53,806 nucleotides of DNA from positions 1 to 53,806 of the forward strand of contig JBDLID010000003.1 of NCBI GenBank assembly GCA_039715055.1, written 5' to 3'. The DNA is from JBDLID01 sp039715055. Lineage in GTDB: Bacteria > Desulfobacterota > Desulfobulbia > Desulfobulbales > Desulfocapsaceae. The notes beneath the pieces are model-generated. The model ran no database searches and was not told the DNA's origin. It worked only from the letters and a program-made list of their open reading frames with translations. Positions within the stretch are counted from its first letter, which is position 1. The number at the start of each line of letters is the position of its first letter. This document shows, piece by piece, positions 35,254-44,094 of the stretch. A program made the translations under genes and the position numbers.

Positions 35254-37269
35254 TTAGATCCAGGGATCGGTCTCAACGATGTTGATACACTCGACCTTCT
35301 CACACTTCCACTCTTTGCTCTCAGGATCAAAGGTGGAGTTAACGAAACACTTCCAGTTTTCGTCATCGACTGTCGGGTAGTCAGAGCGGTAGTAGAATCC
35401 GGGGTAACGGGATTCCTGCCTGAACTCGATGTGACGGATATGGGTCTCTACACACCAGATACGATGGTAGTTCTCCCAGGCACGAAGAAGTTCATGGAGA
35501 TCACCTGCTGCCATCTTCTCTGCATCTTCACGCAGCATCTCAAGGAGATCCAGGCAGATACCAAGAAGCTTGCCGGAGGTCATGTAGTAGGTCGCAACAC
35601 CACCACCATACTCATCGGTGGCTTTCATGAGACGCATCATGATACCTGCGGGCTTGCAGTAGTTGGGGTTAACATCAGAAGCGGTGGAAGCACCAACATG
35701 CTCATGGTAAAGCCTGACAGGTGCGTACACCTCGTCAGCCAGCTCTTGAGCGGTCTGCTTCAGCTCAGGGGTGAAGTCATTGTCACGGCAGAATTTAACC
35801 ATCTGCTTGGCAACAATACGTCCCTCGGCATGTGCACCTGAGGAGAACTTATGACCGGAAGCACCGACACCATCACCAGCGGTGAAGAGTCCGTCAACGG
35901 TGGTCATACGGTTGTAGCCCCACTTGTACTTGTGCGAGCGGGAATCGTTGGCGACATCAGGTACCCAGTCCTCTTCAGGACCGGAAGTCCAGATACCACA
36001 GCAACCGGAGTGAGATCCGAGCATGTAGGGTTCGGTCGGCATGATCTCAGAACCTACTTTCTCAGGCTCTACATTGGCACCGGCCCACAGACCAGCTTGT
36101 CCAACAGACATGTCGAGGAAGTCTTCCCAAGCCTCAGACTCGAGATGCTTCCAGAACTTCTTGAGTTTTTTCTCATCCATTCCAGCTTCCTTACGCTCGT
36201 CAAGGAAGGCGTTCAAGGCAACGTCAGTAGCCATGTAGATCGGTCCGCGACCTTCTTTGAGCTCGTTGAGCATCAGGTGGTTACGCAGACAGGTGGGAGT
36301 TACAGCAGAGGCGCCATAAGGCATGAACTTCTCGAGCTCATCTTTTACAGCGTCAGTGTTTGCATAGAACTCACCAAGACCGTTCTGTACTTTAGCTTTG
36401 AACAGGAGGAACCATGCACCAACCGGTCCGTAACCATCTTTGAAACGGGCGGGGGTGAAACGGTTTTCCATCATGGTCAGGGTAGCGCCAACCTGGGCAC
36501 ACATGGTGTAGGTGGAACCTGCGTTCCATACCGGGTACCAGGCACGACCTTTACCCTCACCGGTAGACCGGGGACGGAAGATATTTACTGCGCCGCCACA
36601 GGCAACGAGTGCGGTCTTGCAACGGAAGACATGAACTTTGTTCTCACGGGTGGAGAAACCAACGGCACCAGCAACCTGGTTGGCCTTGTTCTTGTCAAGG
36701 AGCATCTTAACGATGAAGATACGCTCGAGGCAGTTGTCTTCACCAAGAGCGGTCTTGGCGGGCTCAGCAACGATGCACTTGTAGGACTCACCGTTGATCA
36801 TGATCTGCCATTTACCGGTACGTACCGGAGTTCCACCCTCACGCAGGGTCGGAGCAGGCTTGGCACCGTCAAGGTTCTCGCCGTCAGCGTCTTTCTTCCA
36901 GATGGGCAGGCCCCACTCTTCGAAAAGCTTAACAGACTCATCCACGTGACGACCACAGTCATAGATCAGATCCTCACGAACAACGCCCATCAGGTCATTA
37001 CGAACCATCTTCACGTAGTTCTCGATGGGGTTCTCACCGATGTAGGTATTGATAGCAGACAGGCCCTGAGCAACAGCACCGGAACGCTCCAGGGAAGCCT
37101 TGTCAACGAGGGTGATTTTCAGGTCATCGCTGGCCCACTTCTTGATCTCAAAAGCAGTACCGCAAGCAGCCATACCACCACCAACGATCAGAACATCAAC
37201 ATCATGCTCTTGGATCTCGGGATTCACAACGGCATCGATCTCGCCATTTGGTTTATTAGGTAACGCCAT
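35254..37269 (-). CDS. aprA: Adenylylsulfate reductase alpha subunit
   Basis: FAD subunit of APS reductase, which reduces adenosine 5'-phosphosulfate to sulfite and AMP in the cytoplasm. It has 671 residues, the usual length. The FAD motif VDVLIVGGGMAACGTAFE lies near residues 24-41. The sequence RSGAVAQGLSAINTYIGENP and the C-terminal RYPGFYYRSDYPTVDDENWKCF are typical of the sulfate-reducer AprA. It follows aprB by 75 nt. The product works with QmoABC, encoded next. Confidence 0.98.
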   Translation of the reverse strand: MALPNKPNGEIDAVVNPEIQEHDVDVLIVGGGMAACGTAFEIKKWASDDLKITLVDKASLERSGAVAQGLSAINTYIGENPIENYVKMVRNDLMGVVREDLIYDCGRHVDESVKLFEEWGLPIWKKDADGENLDGAKPAPTLREGGTPVRTGKWQIMINGESYKCIVAEPAKTALGEDNCLERIFIVKMLLDKNKANQVAGAVGFSTRENKVHVFRCKTALVACGGAVNIFRPRSTGEGKGRAWYPVWNAGSTYTMCAQVGATLTMMENRFTPARFKDGYGPVGAWFLLFKAKVQNGLGEFYANTDAVKDELEKFMPYGASAVTPTCLRNHLMLNELKEGRGPIYMATDVALNAFLDERKEAGMDEKKLKKFWKHLESEAWEDFLDMSVGQAGLWAGANVEPEKVGSEIMPTEPYMLGSHSGCCGIWTSGPEEDWVPDVANDSRSHKYKWGYNRMTTVDGLFTAGDGVGASGHKFSSGAHAEGRIVAKQMVKFCRDNDFTPELKQTAQELADEVYAPVRLYHEHVGASTASDVNPNYCKPAGIMMRLMKATDEYGGGVATYYMTSGKLLGICLDLLEMLREDAEKMAAGDLHELLRAWENYHRIWCVETHIRHIEFRQESRYPGFYYRSDYPTVDDENWKCFVNSTFDPESKEWKCEKVECINIVETDPWI

Positions 37270-37344
37270 AGTTTAAATCTCCTTATAGATTCAAAATATT
37301 TTAAAATAATTCAGTTGATTCTTCTCAAAAAAAACGAGGGAGAA

Positions 37345-37761
37345 TTATTTAGGGGTCGGCAGATCGGCTTCGAGAAGCAGACACTCATCATCCAAGTTGG
37401 CACCTTTCTCACCGGGGTAAGCGTTAGCAGCACCCTCAGCAGTAGTACGTACGGGGAACTTGAAACGCTTCATGTTGCCATTACGGAACTTAACAGTCCA
37501 CATGATGGAATCGGCACTACGCATGGGATGAACCTGTCCGCCCATGGGTACAAAGTCATCATAACCACGTACGAAGATTGCGCCCTGGGGACAAATCTTA
37601 ACACAAGAGTAACACTCCCAGCAGGCATCAGGCTCCTGGTTGTAGGCCTTCATCTCCTCTTTGTTAAGTACCATCAGGTCGTTGGGACAGATGTACATAC
37701 ATGCTGTCTTGTCGCCACCTTTGCATCCATCGCACTTCTCAGGATCTACATAACTTGGCAT
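37345..37761 (-). CDS. aprB: Adenylylsulfate reductase beta subunit
   Basis: Iron-sulfur subunit that relays electrons to AprA. It has 138 residues. Two 4Fe-4S clusters are predicted from Cys 10, 13, 21, 25 (CDGCKGGDKTACMYIC) and Cys 47, 50, 53, 57 (CWECYSCVKIC). The C-terminal tail wraps AprA in known structures. It is the first gene of the block, with a promoter about 210 nt upstream. Confidence 0.98.
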   Translation of the reverse strand: MPSYVDPEKCDGCKGGDKTACMYICPNDLMVLNKEEMKAYNQEPDACWECYSCVKICPQGAIFVRGYDDFVPMGGQVHPMRSADSIMWTVKFRNGNMKRFKFPVRTTAEGAANAYPGEKGANLDDECLLLEADLPTPK

Positions 37762-38132
37762 TAAACTACCTCCTCAGTTTTTTTTTACTTTTGCGACCCG
37801 GAACCGACCAGGTCAACTTTACCAATACCTAATTAATGAGTGGTTGGAGCTGAACAACTTCCCACCAACCACCTGTTAGAAAAACCTTAAGACACTGTTT
37901 TTTTGTATAAATTCAAGTTCATTGAATCTTAAAAAACAAATGAACAGTCACTCATTTTTTTCAGATTTTTGTATATAGTTTGTTGCCTGATAATTGTCAA
38001 GAAAATAGATGAACTTATCGACAGCCGCCTTGAACAAAATAGCGGGGCAGAAAATTTGCCACTGACCAACATGGACATGTCGGCATTAGATTTTTTATGG
38101 CGCCTCCAGGAGTACTACAGGAACAAGACTCC
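37762..38132 (-). other. AT-rich leader and promoter region of aprBA
   Basis: The 371-nt gap between ftsK and aprB has no convincing gene. It holds the promoter at 37972-38000, and then a leader of about 200 nt with an inverted repeat GTGGTTGG/CCAACCAC (37840-37847 and 37865-37872) and a weaker GTTCATT/AATGAAC pair around 37918-37944. The function of the leader is unknown. Confidence 0.6.
37972..38000 (-). promoter_or_regulatory. Candidate sigma70 promoter for aprBA
   Basis: On the minus strand a perfect TTGACA (37995-38000) and TATATA (37972-37977) are exactly 17 nt apart. Transcription would start near 37965, leaving a 5' leader of about 200 nt before the aprB ATG. Its near-consensus form fits the high expression known for APS reductase. 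Confidence 0.78.
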
Positions 38133-40265
38133 CTATTCATACGAATTCCTGACCAGGACCTCCCGCGGTTTGGCCCCGTCTGCCGGTCCTACAATTCCAT
38201 TGCGTTCCATAATCTCAATCATTCGGGCGGCACGGTTATAGCCGACACGAAGCCGCCTCTGAACCATGGATATGGAGGCCTGGCCCGACTCACAGACAAT
38301 GGCCACCGCCTCGTCGTAGCGGTCGTCATAATCCTCGTCATCCTGCCCTCCCCCTCCTGCGGCCTCTTCCTCCACTTCAGCCACCACCTCATCGTTATAA
38401 ACCGCTCCACCCTGCTCTTTCAGAAACTCAACAACTCTCTCGGTCTCAGCCTCTGAGATGTAGGCACCATGGACCCGGGTCAACGCAGAACTGCCGGGAG
38501 CAAGATAGAGCATATCGCCCATTCCGAGAAGATGCTCGGCGCCGGAACCGTCAAGAATGGTGCGGGAGTCAACCTTGGAAGCAACCTTAAACGAGATACG
38601 GGTGGGAAAGTTGGCCTTGATCAGGCCGGTGAGGACATCGACTGACGGCCGCTGAGTGGCGAGAATGAGGTGCATTCCAGCCGCCCTTGCCATCTGGGCA
38701 AGGCGGGCGATGGAGGCCTCCACATCCTTTGAAGCCACCATCATCAGATCGGCAAGCTCATCAACAATAATAACAATATAGGGCAGCTTCTCCTCGGCAC
38801 TTTCATTATAAGAATCAAAATTTTTAACTCTCTCCTCTTCCAGGAGCCGATAGCGCCGCTCCATCTCGCGCACCGCCCACTGCAGCGCCCTGGAGGCCAG
38901 TTTAGGCTCGACCACGACCGGGTGTAGAAGGTGCGGTATCCCCTCGTAGCCAGACAGTTCAATCCGCTTCGGATCAACCATCAACAATCTCACCTCTTCA
39001 GGCGTGGCATTGTAGAGCAGGGAGGCGATGATGGTATTGATGGCGACACTTTTGCCGGCCCCGGTGGCACCGGCAATGAGCAGATGCGGCATTTTGGCAA
39101 GATCAGCCACCACAGGATTACCTACCACATCAAGACCCAGTGCGATGGAGAGTTTCCGGTCTGACTTTCGGTATACTTCAGTACCGAGCAGGTCCCGGAT
39201 ATAAACCACCTCCCGTTTCGGATTGGGAATCTCAATGCCCAGGGCGGCTTTACCGGGAATGGATCCAACCACCCTCACCGACTGGGCCTTGAGGCCAAGG
39301 GCCAGATCATCGGCCAGGGCTACGATCTTGTTGATCTTGATGCCCGCGGCAGGGGAATATTCATAGGTGGTGACAACCGGTCCCGGGGAGATCCCCACAA
39401 CCTTGCCCGAAACCCCAAAATTTTTCAGCTTCTGTTCAAGCTGCTTGGAGACCTTATAATAAACCTCCTTGTCAACCTCTTCATTCACCTGGCTATTCTT
39501 GTCGAGCAGCGACAGGGCCGGAAGTTTCCAGTCACCCCTGGCCACAGGCTGCAGTGCAAACTCATCCTCTTCACCGCCGGCGACCTTGGTGGGTTCCTTG
39601 ACCAGTGGTACCTTGGCCGAAGGACCAGGCAAACTCTCAGGCTCGTCTACAACTTTAGGTTCTGCCGGCTCCTTGATCCTGGCACGGCTTTTAACAGCTC
39701 TTTTTTTCTTTTTCTCCGTACGATTCTTTTTCTGCCTTTCCCGCAACCCTCCGGCGCCATCACGCATCAGTACTGCGAGCTGGTATGGCGAAAACTGGAT
39801 GGACAGCATCAGGGAAACAAGAAAAAGCAGGAGAAGAAAAAGAACCGTTCCGGCACCTCCTGCCAGGCCGCTCAAAAAACCAAAAACAGTTTTACCTAGA
39901 AAACCGCCTGACTCAACCGAGGCTAAGCCAGAAAGGGACAGCGAAGAAATGAGGCCGCAGGCGGCAATCACCGCACCACTTACACCGGCAATGATATGCG
40001 GCATCCGCTCAAACGACATCCGCGGACTGAAAAAAAGAAAGGAGAGAAAGAGGAGCAGGCCAATGAGAAGATAGGCTCCCATCCCTGTGAAACCGTATAC
40101 AACCCTGGCAATGAAGCCACCGATCTCACCACCCCAGTTTCCACCGTCCGGGGCAAGGTTAAAGGAGAATAAACTGATAAAGAGATAAAGAGAGAGAAAA
40201 ATCCCCAGGACAGCAACGGCCTCCTGCTTGAGGCCCGGACGTGTTTTAACGTCATTTTTCGCCAT
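38133..40265 (-). CDS. ftsK: DNA translocase FtsK
   Basis: Septal ATP-driven pump that moves chromosome ends at division. It has 710 residues: an N-terminal membrane domain of about four helices (residues 17-160), a Lys/Arg-rich linker, then the motor. Walker A is GATGAGKSVAIN near residue 400 and Walker B is IVIIVDELADLMM. The C-terminal winged-helix gamma domain (ASISMVQRRLRVGYNRAARM) recognises KOPS sites. The linker is short compared with E. coli FtsK, so it is SpoIIIE-like in size. Confidence 0.96.
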   Translation of the reverse strand: MAKNDVKTRPGLKQEAVAVLGIFLSLYLFISLFSFNLAPDGGNWGGEIGGFIARVVYGFTGMGAYLLIGLLLFLSFLFFSPRMSFERMPHIIAGVSGAVIAACGLISSLSLSGLASVESGGFLGKTVFGFLSGLAGGAGTVLFLLLLFLVSLMLSIQFSPYQLAVLMRDGAGGLRERQKKNRTEKKKKRAVKSRARIKEPAEPKVVDEPESLPGPSAKVPLVKEPTKVAGGEEDEFALQPVARGDWKLPALSLLDKNSQVNEEVDKEVYYKVSKQLEQKLKNFGVSGKVVGISPGPVVTTYEYSPAAGIKINKIVALADDLALGLKAQSVRVVGSIPGKAALGIEIPNPKREVVYIRDLLGTEVYRKSDRKLSIALGLDVVGNPVVADLAKMPHLLIAGATGAGKSVAINTIIASLLYNATPEEVRLLMVDPKRIELSGYEGIPHLLHPVVVEPKLASRALQWAVREMERRYRLLEEERVKNFDSYNESAEEKLPYIVIIVDELADLMMVASKDVEASIARLAQMARAAGMHLILATQRPSVDVLTGLIKANFPTRISFKVASKVDSRTILDGSGAEHLLGMGDMLYLAPGSSALTRVHGAYISEAETERVVEFLKEQGGAVYNDEVVAEVEEEAAGGGGQDDEDYDDRYDEAVAIVCESGQASISMVQRRLRVGYNRAARMIEIMERNGIVGPADGAKPREVLVRNSYE

Positions 40266-40378
40266 TGGCTCTTTGCGACCACCGGTTAATAGGATGTTTT
40301 AGGCCACCTTGGAAAAATGCATTTTCAGCCAGTGCAGGCGTACGAAAATCCTGGTTTTCAAAGTAGCCTTTAAACGGT

Positions 40379-40417
40379 AAAAAAAAACCCCGGAAAACTA
40401 TTTTTTCCCCAGGGTTT
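40379..40417 (-). terminator. Intrinsic terminator overlapping the nusB stop
   Basis: Arms AACCCTGGGGAAAA and TTTTCCGGGGTT pair with a 2-nt bulge; the nusB TAG stop is inside the loop region, and seven or more T follow. The stop codon is part of the hairpin. It closes the rib-nusB unit. Confidence 0.8.
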
Positions 40418-40832
40418 CTTTCACCGCATCGAGTACACCGTTGACAAAGGCGGGCGAATCCCCACCACCGAAACGCTTGGCGATCTCCACCGCCTCGTTG
40501 ATTACAACCCCATCGGGTGTATCTTCGACAAACTTTATTTCACAGACCGCAATCCGCAGCAGGTTGCGATCGGTCACAGCAATTCGCTCAAGACGCCAGT
40601 TGCTGGCGTGCTCTCTAATCAGAGCGTCAATCTCGCCCAGGTGTTCAAACACACCGCTCAACAACTCCAGAGCGTATGGTCGGGCTTTTTTCTGAACCGG
40701 ATAGAGAACACAGAAATGCTCAAAGCGACTGGTAAGATCCTCCGCTTCTCCCCCATCAATACCCTGGGCACTGAAGTCGTCCTGAAACAGAAACTGGAGG
40801 GCCGCCTCTCTCGCCTTTCGTCTGACTGTCAT
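40398..40832 (-). CDS. nusB: Transcription antitermination protein NusB
   Basis: Binds boxA RNA with S10 (NusE) and supports transcription of rRNA operons. It has 144 residues. The N-terminus TVRRKAREAALQFLFQDDF and the C-terminal FGGGDSPAFVNGVLDAV are diagnostic. It follows ribH by 81 nt, the widely conserved ribH-nusB pair. Confidence 0.97.
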   Translation of the reverse strand: MTVRRKAREAALQFLFQDDFSAQGIDGGEAEDLTSRFEHFCVLYPVQKKARPYALELLSGVFEHLGEIDALIREHASNWRLERIAVTDRNLLRIAVCEIKFVEDTPDGVVINEAVEIAKRFGGGDSPAFVNGVLDAVKETLGKK

Positions 40833-40913
40833 ATCTCAATGAACAAGAGAAAAGTTTTATACTTTTGAGGTGATGGCATCATTTAAAAATGTATCGCTGG
40901 CCAACACTTACAG

Positions 40914-41381
40914 CTACTGGAGACCGGCAACAAGATTGGCCATTTCAATGGCCGCAACAGCAACCTCGGCACCTTTATTGCCTGCCTTGGTTCCGGAACG
41001 TTCAATGGCCTGTTCAATGGTCTCGGTGGTGAGCACGCCGAACATGACCGGTACCCCGGTCTCAAGACCAACCTGGGCGGAGCCCTTGGAAACCTCGTTG
41101 ACCACAACATCAAAATGGGGGGTGGCCCCGCGAATGACAACTCCCAGACAGATCACCGCATCATATTTCTGGGCAGCAGCCATCTTTTTGGCAATAAGGG
41201 GAATCTCAAAGGCCCCGGGAACCCGGACAACATCGATGTCACTGTCCTCGGCACCTGACCGCACCAACGCGTCAATGGCCCCTTCAAGAAGTTTTTCACT
41301 GATAAAAGAGTTGAAACGGGCAACAATGATGCCGAATTTCTTCCCATCCGCCTTTAGATTTCCTTCGATAAAATTAGCCAT
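40914..41381 (-). CDS. ribH: 6,7-dimethyl-8-ribityllumazine synthase
   Basis: Penultimate enzyme of riboflavin synthesis, condensing the ribityl-pyrimidine with 3,4-dihydroxybutanone 4-phosphate. It has 155 residues. Typical segments are VRVPGAFEIPLIAKK and VICLGVVIRGATPHFDVVVNE, with the catalytic histidine in the latter. Upstream of the ATG the sequence is pyrimidine-rich and has no Shine-Dalgarno match. Confidence 0.97.
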   Translation of the reverse strand: MANFIEGNLKADGKKFGIIVARFNSFISEKLLEGAIDALVRSGAEDSDIDVVRVPGAFEIPLIAKKMAAAQKYDAVICLGVVIRGATPHFDVVVNEVSKGSAQVGLETGVPVMFGVLTTETIEQAIERSGTKAGNKGAEVAVAAIEMANLVAGLQ

Positions 41382-41422
41382 GATAAAAGAATGGTAGAGG
41401 GTTAAAGGTATAGGATATAAGG

Positions 41423-41443
41423 TTTAGGGTTTAGGGTTTAGGG
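41423..41443. repeat. Three tandem TTTAGGG heptamers
   Basis: Exactly three copies of TTTAGGG on the plus strand, flanked by degenerate copies (GGTATAGG, TATAAGG). They fill most of the 86-nt gap between ribBA and ribH. The heptamer equals the plant telomere repeat; in a bacterium it is most likely a short slippage-prone array. Confidence 0.9.
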
Positions 41444-41467
41444 TATAAGGTATAGGGCCTAAGGGGA

Positions 41468-42673
41468 TCAGTCGACCTCTATGAGGTGGCCCATTCGATC
41501 GCGTTTACACTGGAGATAGTCCTTGTTTTCGGTGCTGGCCTCCATCTCGATGGGAAAACGGTCAACAACCTCAATACCGTACCCTTCAAGACCGATAATC
41601 TTTTTCGGATTATTGGTGAGCAGGCTCATCTTACGGACGCCGAGATCACGCAGAATCTGGGCGCCGATGCCGTAGTCCCGCAGATCATCTTTGAAGCCAA
41701 GCCTGCGGTTGGCCTCCACCGTGTCAAGCCCCTCATCCTGGAGATTGTAGGCCTTGAGCTTGTTGACCAGGCCGATACCGCGACCCTCCTGACGCATGTA
41801 AAGAAGAATACCGCGCCCCTCCTGCTCAATCATTCGCATGGCGGCATGGAGCTGGGCACCGCAGTCACATCGCCCGGAACCGAAAACATCGCCGGTAAGG
41901 CATTCAGAGTGGACACGCACCAGAACCTTTTCATCAGGGTTGATCTCTCCCTTGACAAAGGCCAGGTGCTCAAAGTTGTCCACATCGTTCTTATAGGCAA
42001 CGCAGGTAAATTCTCCGGCATGATGGGTGGGGATTCTTGCCTCTGCCGCCCGGTGCACGAGAATATCTTCACGAAGCCGGTAGGCGACGAGATCGGCAAT
42101 GGTGGCAATCTTGAGATCATGCTCGGCAGCAAATGTTTCCAGGTCCGGCATACGGGCCATGGTGCCGTCGTCCTTCATGATTTCGCAGATGACTCCTGCC
42201 GTCCGGCAGCCGGCGAGGCGGGCCAGATCAACGGAGCCCTCGGTCTGGCCAAGGCGAACCAGCACCCCGCCCTCTCTTGCACGCAGGGGGAAGATATGGC
42301 CGGGGCTGATGATGTCGGTGGGTTTGGCCTCTGGATCCACGGCCGCTTCAATGGTCCGGGCCCGGTCGGCAGCCGAGATACCGGTGGTGACACCGGTGGT
42401 TGCCTCAATGGAAATCGTAAAACCGGTTCCATAGGGAGATTTATTGTCCCGGACCATCATCGGCAGATCAAGCTGCTCAATAATATCTGGTGTCAGAGTG
42501 AGGCAGATCAGACCCCGGCCGTGGGTGGCCATGAAATTGATGGCCTCGGGTGTCACGGCCTCGGCGGCCATGAAGAGATCACCCTCGTTTTCCCGATCCT
42601 CATCATCGACCAGAATAATCATCTTTCCGGCCTTGATATCTTCAACTACCTCTTCAATTGGACTGACTGCCAT
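41468..42673 (-). CDS. ribBA: Bifunctional 3,4-dihydroxybutanone 4-phosphate synthase / GTP cyclohydrolase II
   Basis: Makes both precursors of riboflavin. It has 401 residues. The N-terminal half is the DHBP synthase domain (DDEDRENEGDLFMAAE with acidic metal ligands). The C-terminal half is GTP cyclohydrolase II, with the zinc cysteines in HSECLTGDVFGSGRCDCG and the motif RQEGRGIGLVNKLKAYNLQD. It lies between ribE and ribH. Confidence 0.97.
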   Translation of the reverse strand: MAVSPIEEVVEDIKAGKMIILVDDEDRENEGDLFMAAEAVTPEAINFMATHGRGLICLTLTPDIIEQLDLPMMVRDNKSPYGTGFTISIEATTGVTTGISAADRARTIEAAVDPEAKPTDIISPGHIFPLRAREGGVLVRLGQTEGSVDLARLAGCRTAGVICEIMKDDGTMARMPDLETFAAEHDLKIATIADLVAYRLREDILVHRAAEARIPTHHAGEFTCVAYKNDVDNFEHLAFVKGEINPDEKVLVRVHSECLTGDVFGSGRCDCGAQLHAAMRMIEQEGRGILLYMRQEGRGIGLVNKLKAYNLQDEGLDTVEANRRLGFKDDLRDYGIGAQILRDLGVRKMSLLTNNPKKIIGLEGYGIEVVDRFPIEMEASTENKDYLQCKRDRMGHLIEVD

Positions 42674-42754
42674 ACCTGCACCTGTATAATTATATGGTGG
42701 ATCAACCGTTACTCAGTCAACAGCTGTCATCACCTGAATTTTATTTGCAAAAAA

Positions 42755-42816
42755 CGTAACTATTCAGCCAATAATTGATATTTGGCATAACAGCGTACTG
42801 TAACTGAATAGTTACC
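42755..42816. repeat. Intergenic inverted-repeat element, copy 1 (CGTAACTATTCAG ends)
   Basis: The arms GTAACTATTCAG (42756-42767) and CTGAATAGTTAC (42804-42815) pair perfectly. Inside them GCCAA/TTGGC (42767-42786) can form a nested stem. It lies between ribE and ribBA. The ends match those of the larger element at 45274-45382. Confidence 0.8.
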
Positions 42817-42822
42817 AAAAAA

Positions 42823-43479
42823 CTAAAAAAAGCCATGCTCAGCAAGAAAGGAAGGGCTTACGCCGCCACCCTTGTCACCCGTTTTTTCAACACGGGGGCC
42901 GAGTAATTTCTCAACATACTTCCCAATAATATCCACCTCGATATTCACCTTGCCGCCTTTTGAGAGCTGGCCAAGCGAAGTGATCTGGAGAGTATGGGGT
43001 ATAATGGATACCTCAAACCAACTGGACGTGCAAGCGTTCACTGTCAGGCTGATCCCATTTATAGTGATCGACCCCTTTTCAATAACGTACCGGCTCAACT
43101 CTTCCGGTATGGAAAAACGAAACAGGGTGAAGTCACCCACAGGACGTCGATCAAGCAGTTCGGCGACACAATCAACATGTCCGGAAACAATATGGCCACC
43201 AAGGCGGTCACTGAGCTGCAGGGCACGCTCAAGGTTGACCCGGTCACCACCAGCCAGGCTGCCTAGGATGGACCTGGAAAGTGTCTCCGGGGAAACATCA
43301 GCCAGGAAACGGTTTCGCCTGATGGAATAGGCCGTCAGACAGACACCGTTGATGGCGATCGACTCACCCTCCACCGGATCGGTGAGATCAAAATCAGCCT
43401 GCATCTCAAATGTCAGCCCGCCTCCTGCAGCCCGGGTGCGCTGCAGGGTGCCCAGTCCCTGGATGATTCCGGTAAACAT
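42823..43479 (-). CDS. ribE: Riboflavin synthase alpha subunit
   Basis: Dismutates two lumazine molecules to riboflavin. It has 218 residues with two lumazine-binding repeats: the first opens MFTGIIQGLGTL, and the second begins near GHIVSGHVDCVAELLDRR. The segment SITINGISLTVNA is typical. It follows the TPR gene by 12 nt. Confidence 0.97.
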   Translation of the reverse strand: MFTGIIQGLGTLQRTRAAGGGLTFEMQADFDLTDPVEGESIAINGVCLTAYSIRRNRFLADVSPETLSRSILGSLAGGDRVNLERALQLSDRLGGHIVSGHVDCVAELLDRRPVGDFTLFRFSIPEELSRYVIEKGSITINGISLTVNACTSSWFEVSIIPHTLQITSLGQLSKGGKVNIEVDIIGKYVEKLLGPRVEKTGDKGGGVSPSFLAEHGFF

Positions 43480-43492
43480 TACTGTCTCCTGA

Positions 43493-44092
43493 TCAGACTG
43501 TTGCTTCCAGGTCGCTGGCCTTCTGATTGTAGCTTTCGGCGATATTCTTATGCTTGAAATGGGAATGAATGGACCCGATGGTCCTCAGGGTATCGGCCGC
43601 CTTGGCCACATCTCCGCTCTCCTGGTAAATTACAGCCATGACCTCGAGGATATCGACCGTTCCCTGGGGATTGTTGTCCTTGTTATAGGAGTCAACCATC
43701 TCAAGGCACAGATCCAGTGCCTTGGGGTAGTCCTTGAGGCCCTGGTAGGCCTTGATCTGCTGGGTCTGCAGGACAAGCATGGACATGGGGTCATCTTCAG
43801 CCTCAACAATATCCCAGGCCCGCTGATAAAAGTTCAGCGCACCATCAAAATCTTCCCTGGCCAGACAGACGTTGCCCAGCTGGTTGCAGGCATTGGCAAT
43901 ACCATTTTGGTCTTCTTTTTCCTCGTGGGCCTTTAATACATTATGAAAGGCCACCGCGGCCTGGCCGATCTCATCTTTGGCCAGAAATCCCTTACCGGCG
44001 TCAAACTCTTCCTGGATGGGGTCGGTCGGCTCTTTTACTTCCTGCTTTGCATCACCGATTGCATTGATCGGCTGAACTGTTTGGTCACTCAT
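43493..44092 (-). CDS. Tetratricopeptide-repeat protein of unknown role
   Basis: About 199 residues, soluble, no signal peptide. Three or four TPR-like helix pairs can be seen from about residue 45 (AHEEKEDQNGIANACNQLGNVCLARE; GALNFYQRAWDIVEAE; YPKALDLCLEMVDSYN). The start is placed at the second ATG (44092), 7 nt after AAGGAG; the first ATG at 44095 overlaps the stop of the previous gene. It lies in the flavin operon, 12 nt upstream of ribE. No specific function is assigned. Confidence 0.8.
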   Translation of the reverse strand: MSDQTVQPINAIGDAKQEVKEPTDPIQEEFDAGKGFLAKDEIGQAAVAFHNVLKAHEEKEDQNGIANACNQLGNVCLAREDFDGALNFYQRAWDIVEAEDDPMSMLVLQTQQIKAYQGLKDYPKALDLCLEMVDSYNKDNNPQGTVDILEVMAVIYQESGDVAKAADTLRTIGSIHSHFKHKNIAESYNQKASDLEATV

Positions 44093-44094
44093 CA

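Noticed and set aside
35851..37263. 470-codon plus-strand frame antisense to aprA
   Set aside because: A shadow of the highly biased aprA gene; composition is that of a reverse complement and no domain is seen.
37969..38241. 90-codon plus-strand frame upstream of aprB
   Set aside because: It overlaps the aprBA promoter and the end of ftsK; no ribosome-binding site and no known similarity.
41486..42778. 430-codon plus-strand frame antisense to ribBA
   Set aside because: Covers ribBA exactly in antisense and has no independent start signal.
43480..43492. FMN riboswitch in front of ribE
   Set aside because: The gap to the upstream TPR gene is only 12 nt and no FMN-aptamer motifs are seen before ribBA or ribH either.
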